Below are positions 37,519 through 46,415 of a stretch of 48,991 bases of DNA, in pieces. Where the stretch lies: NCBI GenBank assembly GCA_016874235.1, contig VGUJ01000012.1, forward strand, positions 1 to 48,991. Reading direction: 5' to 3'. The position numbers and the translations under genes are program-made. The first letter of the stretch is position 1, and the number at the start of each line of letters is the position of its first letter. The notes beneath the pieces are model-generated. The model did not search any database. It was not told the DNA's origin and was given only the letters and a program-made list of their open reading frames with translations. This DNA is from Gammaproteobacteria bacterium. Its GTDB lineage: Bacteria; Pseudomonadota; Gammaproteobacteria; Steroidobacterales; Steroidobacteraceae.

Positions 37519-40155
37519 TTAGCGAGTGAGCAGCTTCTTTAGCTCGTACAGATTTTGGAGAGCGTCCCGAGGGGTCATCGCGTCGGGATCCAAGCCCTGC
37601 AGAGCCGCACGGAGGGACGAGAGTTCGTCGCTGGGGTGGGGCTCAGGCGCAGAGACTTCGGGCGAATCGAGCTCGAGCCGTCCTTGGGGGCCGTTGGTAT
37701 CGCGAGCTTGTGTCTCCAGCGCATTGAGATAGCGCCGCGCTTCGACCAGTACGTCCCGAGGTATCCCGGCAAGCTTTGCCACAGCTAGGCCGTAGCTTTT
37801 GCTCGCAGGGCCAGGCTTGACGGCATGCATGAAGACGATGCCCTGGCGATGCTCGGTCGCATCGAGATGGACGTTGAGGACGCCGGGTAGCTCTGCCGCG
37901 AGCGCGGTGAGTTCAAAGTAATGCGTTGCGAACAGGGTGAATGAACCGATCTTTGACGCCAGATGACGCGCGGTAGCCCACGCGAGCGAGAGTCCATCGA
38001 ACGTACTGGTGCCGCGACCGATCTCATCCATCAGCACCAGGCTGCGTGTCGAGGCGTTGTGCAAGATATTCGCCGCCTCGATCATCTCGACCATGAATGT
38101 CGAGCGGCCTCCCGCCAAATCGTCACCCGCGCCGATCCGCGTGAAGATACGATCGATCGGGCCGATGATCGCGGACTCTGCCGGGACATAGCTTCCGATG
38201 TGCGCGAGCAGCGTGATGAGTGCCACTTGACGCATGTAGGTGCTCTTGCCACCCATGTTGGGACCCGTGATCACGAGCATGCGAGTGCCGGCATCGAGCG
38301 CGATATCGTTCGGGACGAAGGGTTCTGCGAGGAATCGCTCGACGACCGGATGTCGGCCGCCGGTGATGCGAAGGGTCGCCTGCGAGCTCAGCGAGGGGGC
38401 GGACCAACGAAGGCTTACCGCTCTCTCGGCGAGTGCGCTGAGGGCATCGAGTTCGGCGAGAGCCGCCGCCGTATCTTGCAGCGGTCCGAGACGGGTACAG
38501 AGCTCATCGAGTAGTGCGTCGTACAAGGCTTTCTCGCGAGCCAACGACTTCTCGCGTGCACCGAGCACTTTATCTTCAAAGATTTTGAGCTCCGGCGTGA
38601 TGAATCGCTCCGCATTCTTGACGGTTTGCCTGCGTAGATACTCGGTCGGAACGTGTTCGGCCTGACTACGCGGGATCTCGATGAAGAATCCCTGCACCCG
38701 GTTGTAGCCGAGTTTGAGTTGCGAGAGTCCTGTGCGCGCTCGTTCGCGCGTTTCGAGTTCGAGCAGGAAGGCGTCAGTATCGGTCGATATTCTTCGTAGC
38801 TCATCGAGTTCGGCGTCGTAACCGGTGGCGATGACGTCGCCATCGCGGATCATGGCCGAGGGCTCCTCGGCGATGGCACGGGCCAACAGGGTGGTCTCGG
38901 CCTGGTGATCGGACACGGTATGGGTAAGCGTCGTCAGCCGCGGCGCGGCGAGCGACGTCAAGAATTGACGCAGGTTCGGCAAGGCTGCGAGGGCCATCCT
39001 TAGACCCGTCAAATCACCGGGTCTCGCCGATCGCAGCGCGACCCGGGCTAGGATGCGCTCGACATCCCCGATCGGCTGCAAGGCTTCACGCAGGGTCGCG
39101 TAGCGTCCGGACTCGATGAGCTCGCCGAGTGCCGTCAGGCGCTGGTGCAACTCCTCATGATCCGTGATCGGGCGGTTGATCTGTCGCCTCAGGGCGCGTG
39201 CGCCCATCGCGGTGACCGTGCTATCGAGTAATGCAACGAGCGTTGCCGCCTCTCGGCCGCTCGTACTGGTATCGATTTCGAGATTGCGTCGCGTTGCGGC
39301 ATCAATTTGCAGCGTCGCGTCGCGTCGCTCGACACGTAGAGCTCGAAGGTGAGGCAGAGCCGTGCGTTGTGTTTCTTTGACGTACTGAAGCAGTGCACCC
39401 GCTGCACTGATTGCGAGCGGCAAGGATTCCACGCCGAATCCGCGCAGATCGAGGGTGCCGAGCTGCTCAGAGAGAGTCCGGGCGGCCGTTTCCTCTTCGA
39501 AATGCCACGGCGGTCGAGCGCGTCGCAAAGACGAGGGCAACATCGTGGCGAGTGAGTCGGGCAGCGAACGATCAAGCACCACGCTCAACGATTCGGGCAT
39601 CAGCAGTTCGGCGGGGCGTAGTCGCTCGAGTTCGGCGGCCAAGGTCTGTGAACCACTGGCCTCGAGTACCGAAAATCGACCGGCGCCGAGGTCGAGCCAC
39701 GCGAGTCCAAAGCGTCCCTCGAGAGGTTCGTCGCTGGTCGCGGCCAGGGGCATCAGCGCAGCAATCAAGGTTTCTCGTCGCTCATCGAGCAACGCCGCAT
39801 CGGTCACCGTGCCGGGTGTCACGATACGCACCACCGCTCGCTCGACAGGGCCCTTCGACTTCGCTGGGTCGCCGATCTGCTCGCAGATCGCGACCGATTC
39901 ACCCTTACGCACCAGGCGTGCGAGGTAGTTATCGACGGCGTGGGCTGGGACGCCAGCCATCGGAATCGGCGCGCCAGCCGACTGCCCACGTGCCGTCAAC
40001 GTAATGTCGAGGAGTTGGGCCGCACGTCGGGCATCGTCGAAGAAGAGCTCATAGAAATCGCCCATCCGGTAGAAGAGCAGGGCGTCCGGATGCTGACCCT
40101 TCAGGCGAAGGTACTGCTGCATAACCGGGGTATGATCGGCGGACGCTGTCATCAT
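37519..40155 (-). CDS. mutS: DNA mismatch repair protein MutS
   Basis: Mismatch-recognition ATPase. 878 residues. N-terminal mismatch-binding domain has [20 protein letters not shown] and the [11 protein letters not shown] motif with the conserved Phe-x-Glu (FYE). The ATPase has Walker [44 protein letters not shown] and [13 protein letters not shown] short Glu/Pro-rich linker precedes the C-terminal tetramerisation segment [30 protein letters not shown]. The start is [10 protein letters not shown]; either methionine could be used. Likely a separate transcript, divergent from the gene at 40298. Confidence 0.98.
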   Translation of the reverse strand: MMTASADHTPVMQQYLRLKGQHPDALLFYRMGDFYELFFDDARRAAQLLDITLTARGQSAGAPIPMAGVPAHAVDNYLARLVRKGESVAICEQIGDPAKSKGPVERAVVRIVTPGTVTDAALLDERRETLIAALMPLAATSDEPLEGRFGLAWLDLGAGRFSVLEASGSQTLAAELERLRPAELLMPESLSVVLDRSLPDSLATMLPSSLRRARPPWHFEEETAARTLSEQLGTLDLRGFGVESLPLAISAAGALLQYVKETQRTALPHLRALRVERRDATLQIDAATRRNLEIDTSTSGREAATLVALLDSTVTAMGARALRRQINRPITDHEELHQRLTALGELIESGRYATLREALQPIGDVERILARVALRSARPGDLTGLRMALAALPNLRQFLTSLAAPRLTTLTHTVSDHQAETTLLARAIAEEPSAMIRDGDVIATGYDAELDELRRISTDTDAFLLELETRERARTGLSQLKLGYNRVQGFFIEIPRSQAEHVPTEYLRRQTVKNAERFITPELKIFEDKVLGAREKSLAREKALYDALLDELCTRLGPLQDTAAALAELDALSALAERAVSLRWSAPSLSSQATLRITGGRHPVVERFLAEPFVPNDIALDAGTRMLVITGPNMGGKSTYMRQVALITLLAHIGSYVPAESAIIGPIDRIFTRIGAGDDLAGGRSTFMVEMIEAANILHNASTRSLVLMDEIGRGTSTFDGLSLAWATARHLASKIGSFTLFATHYFELTALAAELPGVLNVHLDATEHRQGIVFMHAVKPGPASKSYGLAVAKLAGIPRDVLVEARRYLNALETQARDTNGPQGRLELDSPEVSAPEPHPSDELSSLRAALQGLDPDAMTPRDALQNLYELKKLLTR

Positions 40156-40226
40156 CGGCGCTCATGAAATAAGGCCGGCGAGTTTACCTCCCCCGACGAA
40201 GACCCCCAATTCCGGGGAGCGATTTT

Positions 40227-40256
40227 TTGACGGCAATACGATCCGGGGGATACAAC
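40227..40256 (+). promoter_or_regulatory. Sigma-70-type promoter for the exported protein gene at 40298
   Basis: TTGACG (40227-40232) and TACAAC (40251-40256) with an 18-base spacer, preceded by a T-run. Transcription would start near 40263, and the following gene has a strong AGGGAGG ribosome-binding site about 7 bases before its ATG. Consensus match is good for -35 (5/6) and moderate for -10 (4/6). Confidence 0.55.
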
Positions 40257-40297
40257 CTCATCAAAGCCGGGGTTGCCACAGCTCAGGGAGGATCCGC

Positions 40298-40882
40298 ATG
40301 TCCGCCGCTATGTTCGCCCACATCATCGTCGTCGGCTTTTTTGCCTCCGCCGCATTTGGGCTGAGCGGGCAAAACGCTGCGCCTGCGCCCGATGACATCG
40401 TCACCAAACCCGTGGATCCGATCTCCGTGCCCATCGAGCCGGCTCCGACTCCCGCGGCGACGCCGATCATCGTCAGATTTTCGAGCCGTGCGGCCTTCGA
40501 TAACGATCTCAACGTCCAGCTCAACAAAGCGAACGACCGCAATGTCGAAGTAGAGTTTTATTCGCCAGTCTCGCCGAACGCTCTTCCAAGGCGTATCGGA
40601 CGACGGTTGGCGGCGTTACGCAAAGAGGGAGGTAGCGTCCGACTCGTACCACCCCAGAACGCGACAGACATGGGTACCGTCATGGCGACTGAGGATCTCC
40701 GCCTCTTCAGGAAGACCTTCAAGGCCGCCTCCAATGAGCGCGCGATGGTCGCCAGCGTTAAAGATCGTGATGTCGATCTGGTTTTGGACCGTACCGTTCG
40801 GGGGCGCGTCATCCTCCGCAAGCTCGTGTTCAAGAAGCGTCCACCGGCGCCGCCCGCCGCCGCACCGTCGACCACGGGCTGA
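40298..40882 (+). CDS. Exported protein of unknown function
   Basis: Not recognised. 194 residues: a hydrophobic N-terminus (MSAAMFAHIIVVGFFASAAF, then GLSGQNA) that looks like a signal peptide, a Pro/Ala-rich linker (about 29-56: APAPDDIVTKPVDPISVPIEP), a compact mixed domain (about 57-178) with several short strand-like runs (PIIVRFSSRAAF, VEVEFYSP, GSVRLVPP, DVDLVLDRTVRGRVILRKLVF) and a Pro-rich tail. No cysteines, so no lipobox. Good ribosome-binding site and promoter upstream support expression. It precedes pncC by 21 bases and may be cotranscribed with it and recA. Function unknown. Confidence 0.8.
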   Translation: MSAAMFAHIIVVGFFASAAFGLSGQNAAPAPDDIVTKPVDPISVPIEPAPTPAATPIIVRFSSRAAFDNDLNVQLNKANDRNVEVEFYSPVSPNALPRRIGRRLAALRKEGGSVRLVPPQNATDMGTVMATEDLRLFRKTFKAASNERAMVASVKDRDVDLVLDRTVRGRVILRKLVFKKRPPAPPAAAPSTTG

Positions 40883-40903
40883 TCTGATATCGTCCCGGTC
40901 TTC

Positions 40904-41386
40904 ATGGATCGGGACCTTCGACGACTCTCTCGCCGACTGCTCGCCTCGGGTCATACCGTGGCGACCGCGGAGTCGTGCACGGGTGGTTGGCTCGCAAAGA
41001 CGCTGACCGATCTTCCCGGAAGCTCGAAGTGGTTCGTGGCCGGCTGGGTCTGTTATAGCAACGAGGCCAAACATCGTGATCTGGGGGTGCCGCTTGCCAT
41101 GCTGCGTCAAGGCGGCGCGGTGAGTGAGCCGGTCGTACGAACACTCGCTCGCCAGGCGTTGCAGCGCAGCGGTGCCCATTTCACCGTCGCCATCAGCGGA
41201 ATCGCGGGGCCCGGCGGTGCCGTGCCAGGCAAACCGGTGGGGACGGTGTGGTTCGCGTTCGCCCGACGACAGGGGCGCCGCGTGGCTGTCACGGCGATCG
41301 TCAAACGCTTTCGAGGCGATCGTGATGCCGTTCGTCGCAAGGCCGTCCTGTTTGCGCTGCGCGGTTTATACAGTAGTGCTTCCTGA
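40904..41386 (+). CDS. pncC: Nicotinamide-nucleotide amidase (CinA C-terminal family)
   Basis: Deamidates nicotinamide mononucleotide to nicotinate mononucleotide in the pyridine-nucleotide cycle. 160 residues, the stand-alone CinA C-terminal domain. Motifs: VATAESCTGGWLAKTLTDLPGSS (19-41), VCYSNEAKHRDLGVP, GAVSEPVVR and ISGIAGPGGAVPGKPVGTVWFAF. Lacks the N-terminal molybdopterin-like domain of full CinA. The pncC-recA neighbourhood is common in gammaproteobacteria. Works with NadE (23940-25589) in the same cofactor pool. Confidence 0.94.
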   Translation: MDRDLRRLSRRLLASGHTVATAESCTGGWLAKTLTDLPGSSKWFVAGWVCYSNEAKHRDLGVPLAMLRQGGAVSEPVVRTLARQALQRSGAHFTVAISGIAGPGGAVPGKPVGTVWFAFARRQGRRVAVTAIVKRFRGDRDAVRRKAVLFALRGLYSSAS

Positions 41387-41475
41387 GCGTCCCTGTATAT
41401 CGCGTGAACGCCACGCGAAATAAACGCATTCATCGGGTTTTCCAGGCTTCCACGACGGTTCTCGTATGGGATAAT
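41365..41475 (+). promoter_or_regulatory. recA control region with inverted repeats and an extended -10
   Basis: TATACAG (41367-41373) and CTGTATA (41393-41399) form an inverted repeat with a 19-base gap, and CGCGTG/CACGCG (41401-41406, 41412-41417) form a 6-bp stem with a 5-base loop just after. Further on, TGGGATAAT (41467-41475) is a good extended -10 (TG-n-GATAAT), giving a start near 41482 and a leader of about 43 bases. No CTGT-N8-ACAG site of the E. coli LexA type is present between pncC and recA. Confidence 0.5.
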
Positions 41476-41524
41476 TCCGCGCACTCCGCTTCTACTCTTT
41501 TTAGTTTTCCTTCGTGGGGGATTC

Positions 41525-42549
<1,025 letters not shown>

Positions 42550-42553
<4 letters not shown>

Positions 42554-43038
42554 CCGACCACCCCGACCAACCCGAGTCGGCGCGCCGAGCAGCACTCTTG
42601 CTGCTCGGCCGTCGCGACTACGCGTCTTCCGAGCTCGCCGACAAGCTCTCGGCCAAGGGATACACCCCGACGGCCATCGACCAGGCCCTAGGCGCGCTTC
42701 GCGCTGAGCGGCTGCTCGACGACGGGCGCTATCTCGAGAACTTTGTGCGGTCCCACACCGCGCGGGGCCAGGGCCCGGCGCGTCTGCGCCAGGAACTTCG
42801 ACAGCTTGGCTTCGGTGGCGAGGCGATCGAGGCCGCGATCGAGTCGGGGCCTGACTATGTCGCCCTGTGCCGTGAGGTTCGGGCACGGAAGTTTGGTCAG
42901 AAGGCCCCTGCCACCTGGGCCGAAAAGGGCAAGCAGGCGAGATTTTTGCAGTATCGGGGCTTTTCATCGGATCATATCCGGCTGGCACTGGGCCAGGACC
43001 CCGAGACACTCGACAATCCCGCCGATGAGCACAGCTAA
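42550..43038 (+). CDS. recX: Regulatory protein RecX
   Basis: Modulator that binds RecA filaments and limits their growth. 162 residues from a TTG that overlaps the recA stop (TTGA). The three-helix repeats are visible: [74 protein letters not shown], and [18 protein letters not shown]. Coupling to recA keeps the stoichiometry low. The alaS start lies inside its last codons if the longer alaS start is used. Confidence 0.93.
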
Positions 43039-45718
43039 GCCGGGCAAACCGCCCTTCATGAGCGCCGCCGATGTGCGACGCGCCTTCCTCGACTTCTTCA
43101 AGGCTCGCGGCCATGCCGTGGTCGCCTCGAGTTCACTCGTGCCGGGCAACGACCCGACCTTGCTGTTTACGAACGCAGGGATGGTCCAGTTCAAGGACGT
43201 ATTCCTCGGCAAGGACAAGCGCGACTACGTGCGCGCCGCGACCTCGCAGCGCTGCGTGCGCGCGGGTGGCAAGCACAACGATCTCGAGAACGTGGGCTAC
43301 ACCGCACGTCACCACACCTTCTTCGAGATGCTCGGCAATTTTTCTTTCGGCGACTACTTCAAGCGCGATGCGATCCGTTTCGCCTGGGACTTCGTCACGG
43401 GCACCTTGAAACTCGATCCGAACCGTCTCTGGGTCACTGTCTACCAAGACGACGATGAAGCCGCCGAGATCTGGATCAAAGAAATCGGCGTCCCCGCTGA
43501 TCGCCTGACGCGCCTCGGCGAGAAATCCAATTTCTGGGCCATGGGCGATACCGGGCCTTGCGGTCCCTGCAGCGAAATCTTTTTCGACCACGGCGAACAC
43601 ATTCCGGGTGGTCCGCCGGGTTCGCCCGACGAAGATGGCGATCGGTACGTCGAGGTCTGGAACCTCGTATTTATGCAGTACGAGCGGTCGACCGACGGCA
43701 CCCTGACCCCGCTGCCGAAGCCCTCGGTCGATACCGGGGCCGGCCTCGAGCGTTTGTCGGCCGTGATGCAGGGCGTCACCAACAATTACGACATCGACCT
43801 GTTCCGCGACATCATTAAATCGGCGGCTGAGCTCGCCGGCACCACGGAGCTCACGAACCCGTCGCTGCGCGTGATCGCAGATCATATCCGCGCGTGCACC
43901 TTCCTCATCGTTGATGGTGTGCTGCCCTCGAACGAGGGTCGCGGCTATGTGCTGCGTCGCATCATACGTCGCGCCATTCGTCACGGGCACAAGCTCGGTA
44001 TCAACGGTGCGTTCTTCCACAAGCTCGTGTCGGCGCTCGAGGGTCAGATGGGCGAGGCCTACCCAGAGCTGCGCGCGGGTGCTGACCACGCGCGTCGGGT
44101 GTTGCTGCAGGAAGAGGAGCGTTTTGCCGAAACGCTGAACACTGGCATGGTACTGCTCACCGACGCGCTCGATCGCCTCGCAAAGCAGCCTGTCAAAGCG
44201 GGCGAAACGCGGGTGCTCGACGGTGAGACCGTGTTCCGGCTTTACGACACCTTTGGTTTTCCAGCGGATCTCACCGCTGACGTCGCTCGCGAGCGTCACT
44301 TCGGCATCGACAGCGCCGGCTTCGAGGCGGCGATGGAAGCCCAGCGCGAGCGGGCTCGAGCCGCGAGCCGCTTCGGGGTCGACATGCGAGGTGGGGCGCA
44401 GATCGATCTCGCCACGAGTTTCTGCGGCTACGACGACACGCGCGGTGAATCACGCGTGATCGCATTGCTGCGTGGTGGTGAGCGCGTCAAAGAATTGAAA
44501 CCGGGCGAGTCCGGCGAAGTCATTCTGGAGCGTACGCCGTTCTATGCCGAATCCGGCGGTCAGGTGGGCGATGCCGGCGAGCTGCGTGAGTCGGGCGTCA
44601 AGGCATCGTCTGGCGCCACCGCCCGCTTCATCGTCGAAGACACGCAAAAGCGCGGCTCTGCGGGTGCGCACTCGCACATCGGTCGCGTTGCCGCAGAGGG
44701 TGCGGCGATTCGCGAGGGCATGACGGTGTTCGCCGAGGTCGACGCCAGGCTTCGGCGCGCTACGGCGCTCAATCACTCGGCGACGCATTTGTTGCACGCA
44801 GCGCTGCGCGAAGTATTAGGCACGCATGTTCAACAAAAAGGCTCGCTCGTCGCACCCGATCGGCTGCGTTTCGATTTCTCGCATTTCCAAGCGGTCACCG
44901 CTGAGGAGCTGCGGCGGATCGAGCGCCGGGTCAACGAACAAATCCGCCTCAATGCCGTCGCTGAGACGCGTGAAATGGCTTACGACGAGGCGGTTGCCGC
45001 AGGCGCCATGGCGCTCTTTGGCGAGAAGTACACCTCGAATGTGCGTGTGCTGCGCATCGGTGATTTTTCGATGGAACTGTGCGGTGGCACACACGTCGGT
45101 CGTGCCGGTGATATTGGCCTCTTCAAAATAATCGCCGAAAGTGGTGTGGCCTCGGGCGTTCGTCGCATCGAAGGCGTCACCGGTGAGGGCGCGCTGGCCG
45201 AAGTGGAGGCGAGCGATACGCTGGTCCGAGATCTGGCTTCACTCGTACGCGGTAGCCGCGACGACCTCGGCACCAAGGTGCGCGATACGCTCGAGCGGAT
45301 CCGCCAGCTCGAGAAAGAAACCCGCGCCCTGCGCGACAGACTCGCCTCGGGGCAGGGCACCGATCTCGCAGCCGGTGCGGTCGAGGTGGGTGACCTCAAG
45401 ATCGTGTCCACTACAGTTGACGGTGCCGATGCCGGCGCCCTTCGAAACGCCGTCGATCAACTCAAAGATCGCCTCAAAAAAGCCGTCATCGTCCTCGCTT
45501 CAGTCGATGCGTCCGGCAAGGTGCTCTTGGTCGCAGGCGTCACGGCAGGCGAAATTGGTCGCATCAAAGCAGGCGAGATCGTCGGCCACGTGGCGGCCCA
45601 AGTCGGGGGCCGCGGCGGGGGCCGGCCTGATTTTGCCCAGGCGGGCGGGACGGATGCCTCGAAGCTGCCCGAGGCTCTGGCAGGGGTCGCCGGATTCGTG
45701 CGTCAAAAATTGGCATAG
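43025..45718 (+). CDS. alaS: Alanyl-tRNA synthetase
   Basis: Charges tRNA-Ala and clears Ser/Gly mischarging. 897 residues from the ATG at 43025 (14-base overlap with recX); an ATG at 43058 ([14 protein letters not shown]) gives 886 residues and matches the E. coli N-terminus better, and neither has a clear ribosome-binding site. Class II core: [41 protein letters not shown]; editing domain: [19 protein letters not shown] and [17 protein letters not shown]-Ala domain ends with [15 protein letters not shown]. The usual alaS-lysC-csrA order is shortened here: csrA follows without lysC. Confidence 0.97.
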   Translation: MSTAKPGKPPFMSAADVRRAFLDFFKARGHAVVASSSLVPGNDPTLLFTNAGMVQFKDVFLGKDKRDYVRAATSQRCVRAGGKHNDLENVGYTARHHTFFEMLGNFSFGDYFKRDAIRFAWDFVTGTLKLDPNRLWVTVYQDDDEAAEIWIKEIGVPADRLTRLGEKSNFWAMGDTGPCGPCSEIFFDHGEHIPGGPPGSPDEDGDRYVEVWNLVFMQYERSTDGTLTPLPKPSVDTGAGLERLSAVMQGVTNNYDIDLFRDIIKSAAELAGTTELTNPSLRVIADHIRACTFLIVDGVLPSNEGRGYVLRRIIRRAIRHGHKLGINGAFFHKLVSALEGQMGEAYPELRAGADHARRVLLQEEERFAETLNTGMVLLTDALDRLAKQPVKAGETRVLDGETVFRLYDTFGFPADLTADVARERHFGIDSAGFEAAMEAQRERARAASRFGVDMRGGAQIDLATSFCGYDDTRGESRVIALLRGGERVKELKPGESGEVILERTPFYAESGGQVGDAGELRESGVKASSGATARFIVEDTQKRGSAGAHSHIGRVAAEGAAIREGMTVFAEVDARLRRATALNHSATHLLHAALREVLGTHVQQKGSLVAPDRLRFDFSHFQAVTAEELRRIERRVNEQIRLNAVAETREMAYDEAVAAGAMALFGEKYTSNVRVLRIGDFSMELCGGTHVGRAGDIGLFKIIAESGVASGVRRIEGVTGEGALAEVEASDTLVRDLASLVRGSRDDLGTKVRDTLERIRQLEKETRALRDRLASGQGTDLAAGAVEVGDLKIVSTTVDGADAGALRNAVDQLKDRLKKAVIVLASVDASGKVLLVAGVTAGEIGRIKAGEIVGHVAAQVGGRGGGRPDFAQAGGTDASKLPEALAGVAGFVRQKLA

Positions 45719-45858
45719 CGGTAGACGGCTCCGGCGGATTCTTCTATCTTCGGTTGGGAAGGCGCCTGCCATGGAAGACAGGCCGTCGGCGGGATCCCAC
45801 AGGGGGTGCGGTGTCCCGAGTTCGGCGGTCTTACGAGAGCGCCTCATTGGGGGCTCAC

Positions 45859-46068
45859 ATGCTCATTCTCACTCGACGTGTCGGCGAGACCGTCATGATT
45901 GGCGAAGAAGTGTCGATCACCATCCTCGGCGTGAAGGGCAATCAAGTGCGCGTGGGCATCAACGCGCCCAAGAACGTTGCCGTGCACCGCGAGGAGATTT
46001 TCGAGCGCATCAAATCCGAGGGTCCCTCGGATAACGCGCCTCGCGAACAAGGCAGCATGCGGGCCTGA
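45859..46068 (+). CDS. csrA: Carbon storage regulator CsrA
   Basis: RNA-binding dimer that represses or activates translation by binding GGA motifs in leaders. 69 residues from the ATG at 45859, with TTGGGGG upstream; earlier in-frame codons give a non-family leader. The N-terminus [20 protein letters not shown] and the RNA-binding [12 protein letters not shown] match the family. The C-terminal tail ([18 protein letters not shown]) is variable, as usual. It sits between alaS (140 bases upstream) and tRNA-Ser, as in many gammaproteobacteria. Confidence 0.97.
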   Translation: MLILTRRVGETVMIGEEVSITILGVKGNQVRVGINAPKNVAVHREEIFERIKSEGPSDNAPREQGSMRA

Positions 46069-46109
46069 ATTCGATAGTCGGGCTCATTCGAGGGTCGGGG
46101 TCGTTCGTT

Positions 46110-46138
46110 TTGACCTGCCGGAGGCCGGCAAGTACCAT
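46110..46138 (+). promoter_or_regulatory. Promoter of tRNA-Ser
   Basis: TTGACC (46110-46115) and TACCAT (46133-46138) with an ideal 17-base spacer, followed by a GC-rich discriminator. Transcription would start near 46145, eleven bases before the mature tRNA, which is typical for a stable-RNA gene. Confidence 0.65.
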
Positions 46139-46155
46139 CTCGCCTCCGCGTAAAC

Positions 46156-46246
46156 GGAGAGATGGCCGAGTGGTCGAAGGCGCGCCCCTGCTAAGGGCGT
46201 AAGGGCCAAAAGCCCTTCGAGGGTTCGAATCCCTCTCTCTCCGCCA
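46156..46246 (+). tRNA. tRNA-Ser (anticodon GCT)
   Basis: 91 bases with the encoded CCA end. Acceptor stem GGAGAGA pairs with TCTCTCC; the D-arm is in TGGCCGAGTGGTCGAAGGC; the anticodon loop is CTGCTAA, giving GCU, which reads AGC/AGU; a long class II variable arm (AAGGGCCAAAAGCCCTT) follows; the T-arm is GAGGGTTCGAATCCCTC. The serine identity fits the long variable arm. It lies between csrA and the low-GC surface-protein gene, a typical chromosomal site for integrations. Confidence 0.97.
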
Positions 46247-46415
46247 GTCTATCGAGCAACGAGCGCACGATCGGGCGCGCAACTAACTTCTCTGTCATCA
46301 GCCATCCGCCCAAACGGGCGATTAGGCATTACTACAAATATGCGATCTAACTTCCTTCGCGGTTCCAGTAGGTTGACGGGTTAGTGTCCTGTTGACTGTG
46401 CCTTGGATTCATTCA

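Noticed and set aside
41367-41399. Canonical LexA box before recA
   Set aside because: The half-sites are in the order ACAG...CTGT with a 19-base gap, the reverse of CTGT-N8-ACAG, so it is not a standard box.
43133-44299. 388-residue minus-strand frame opposite alaS
   Set aside because: alaS is certain; no domain is seen in the antisense frame.
46010-46282. Short minus-strand frame covering the tRNA-Ser gene
   Set aside because: It crosses a clear tRNA; frames of this kind over tRNA-Ser are a familiar false annotation.
46307-46320. CGCCC/GGGCG stem after tRNA-Ser as terminator
   Set aside because: Only five pairs and no following T-run; not enough to call.
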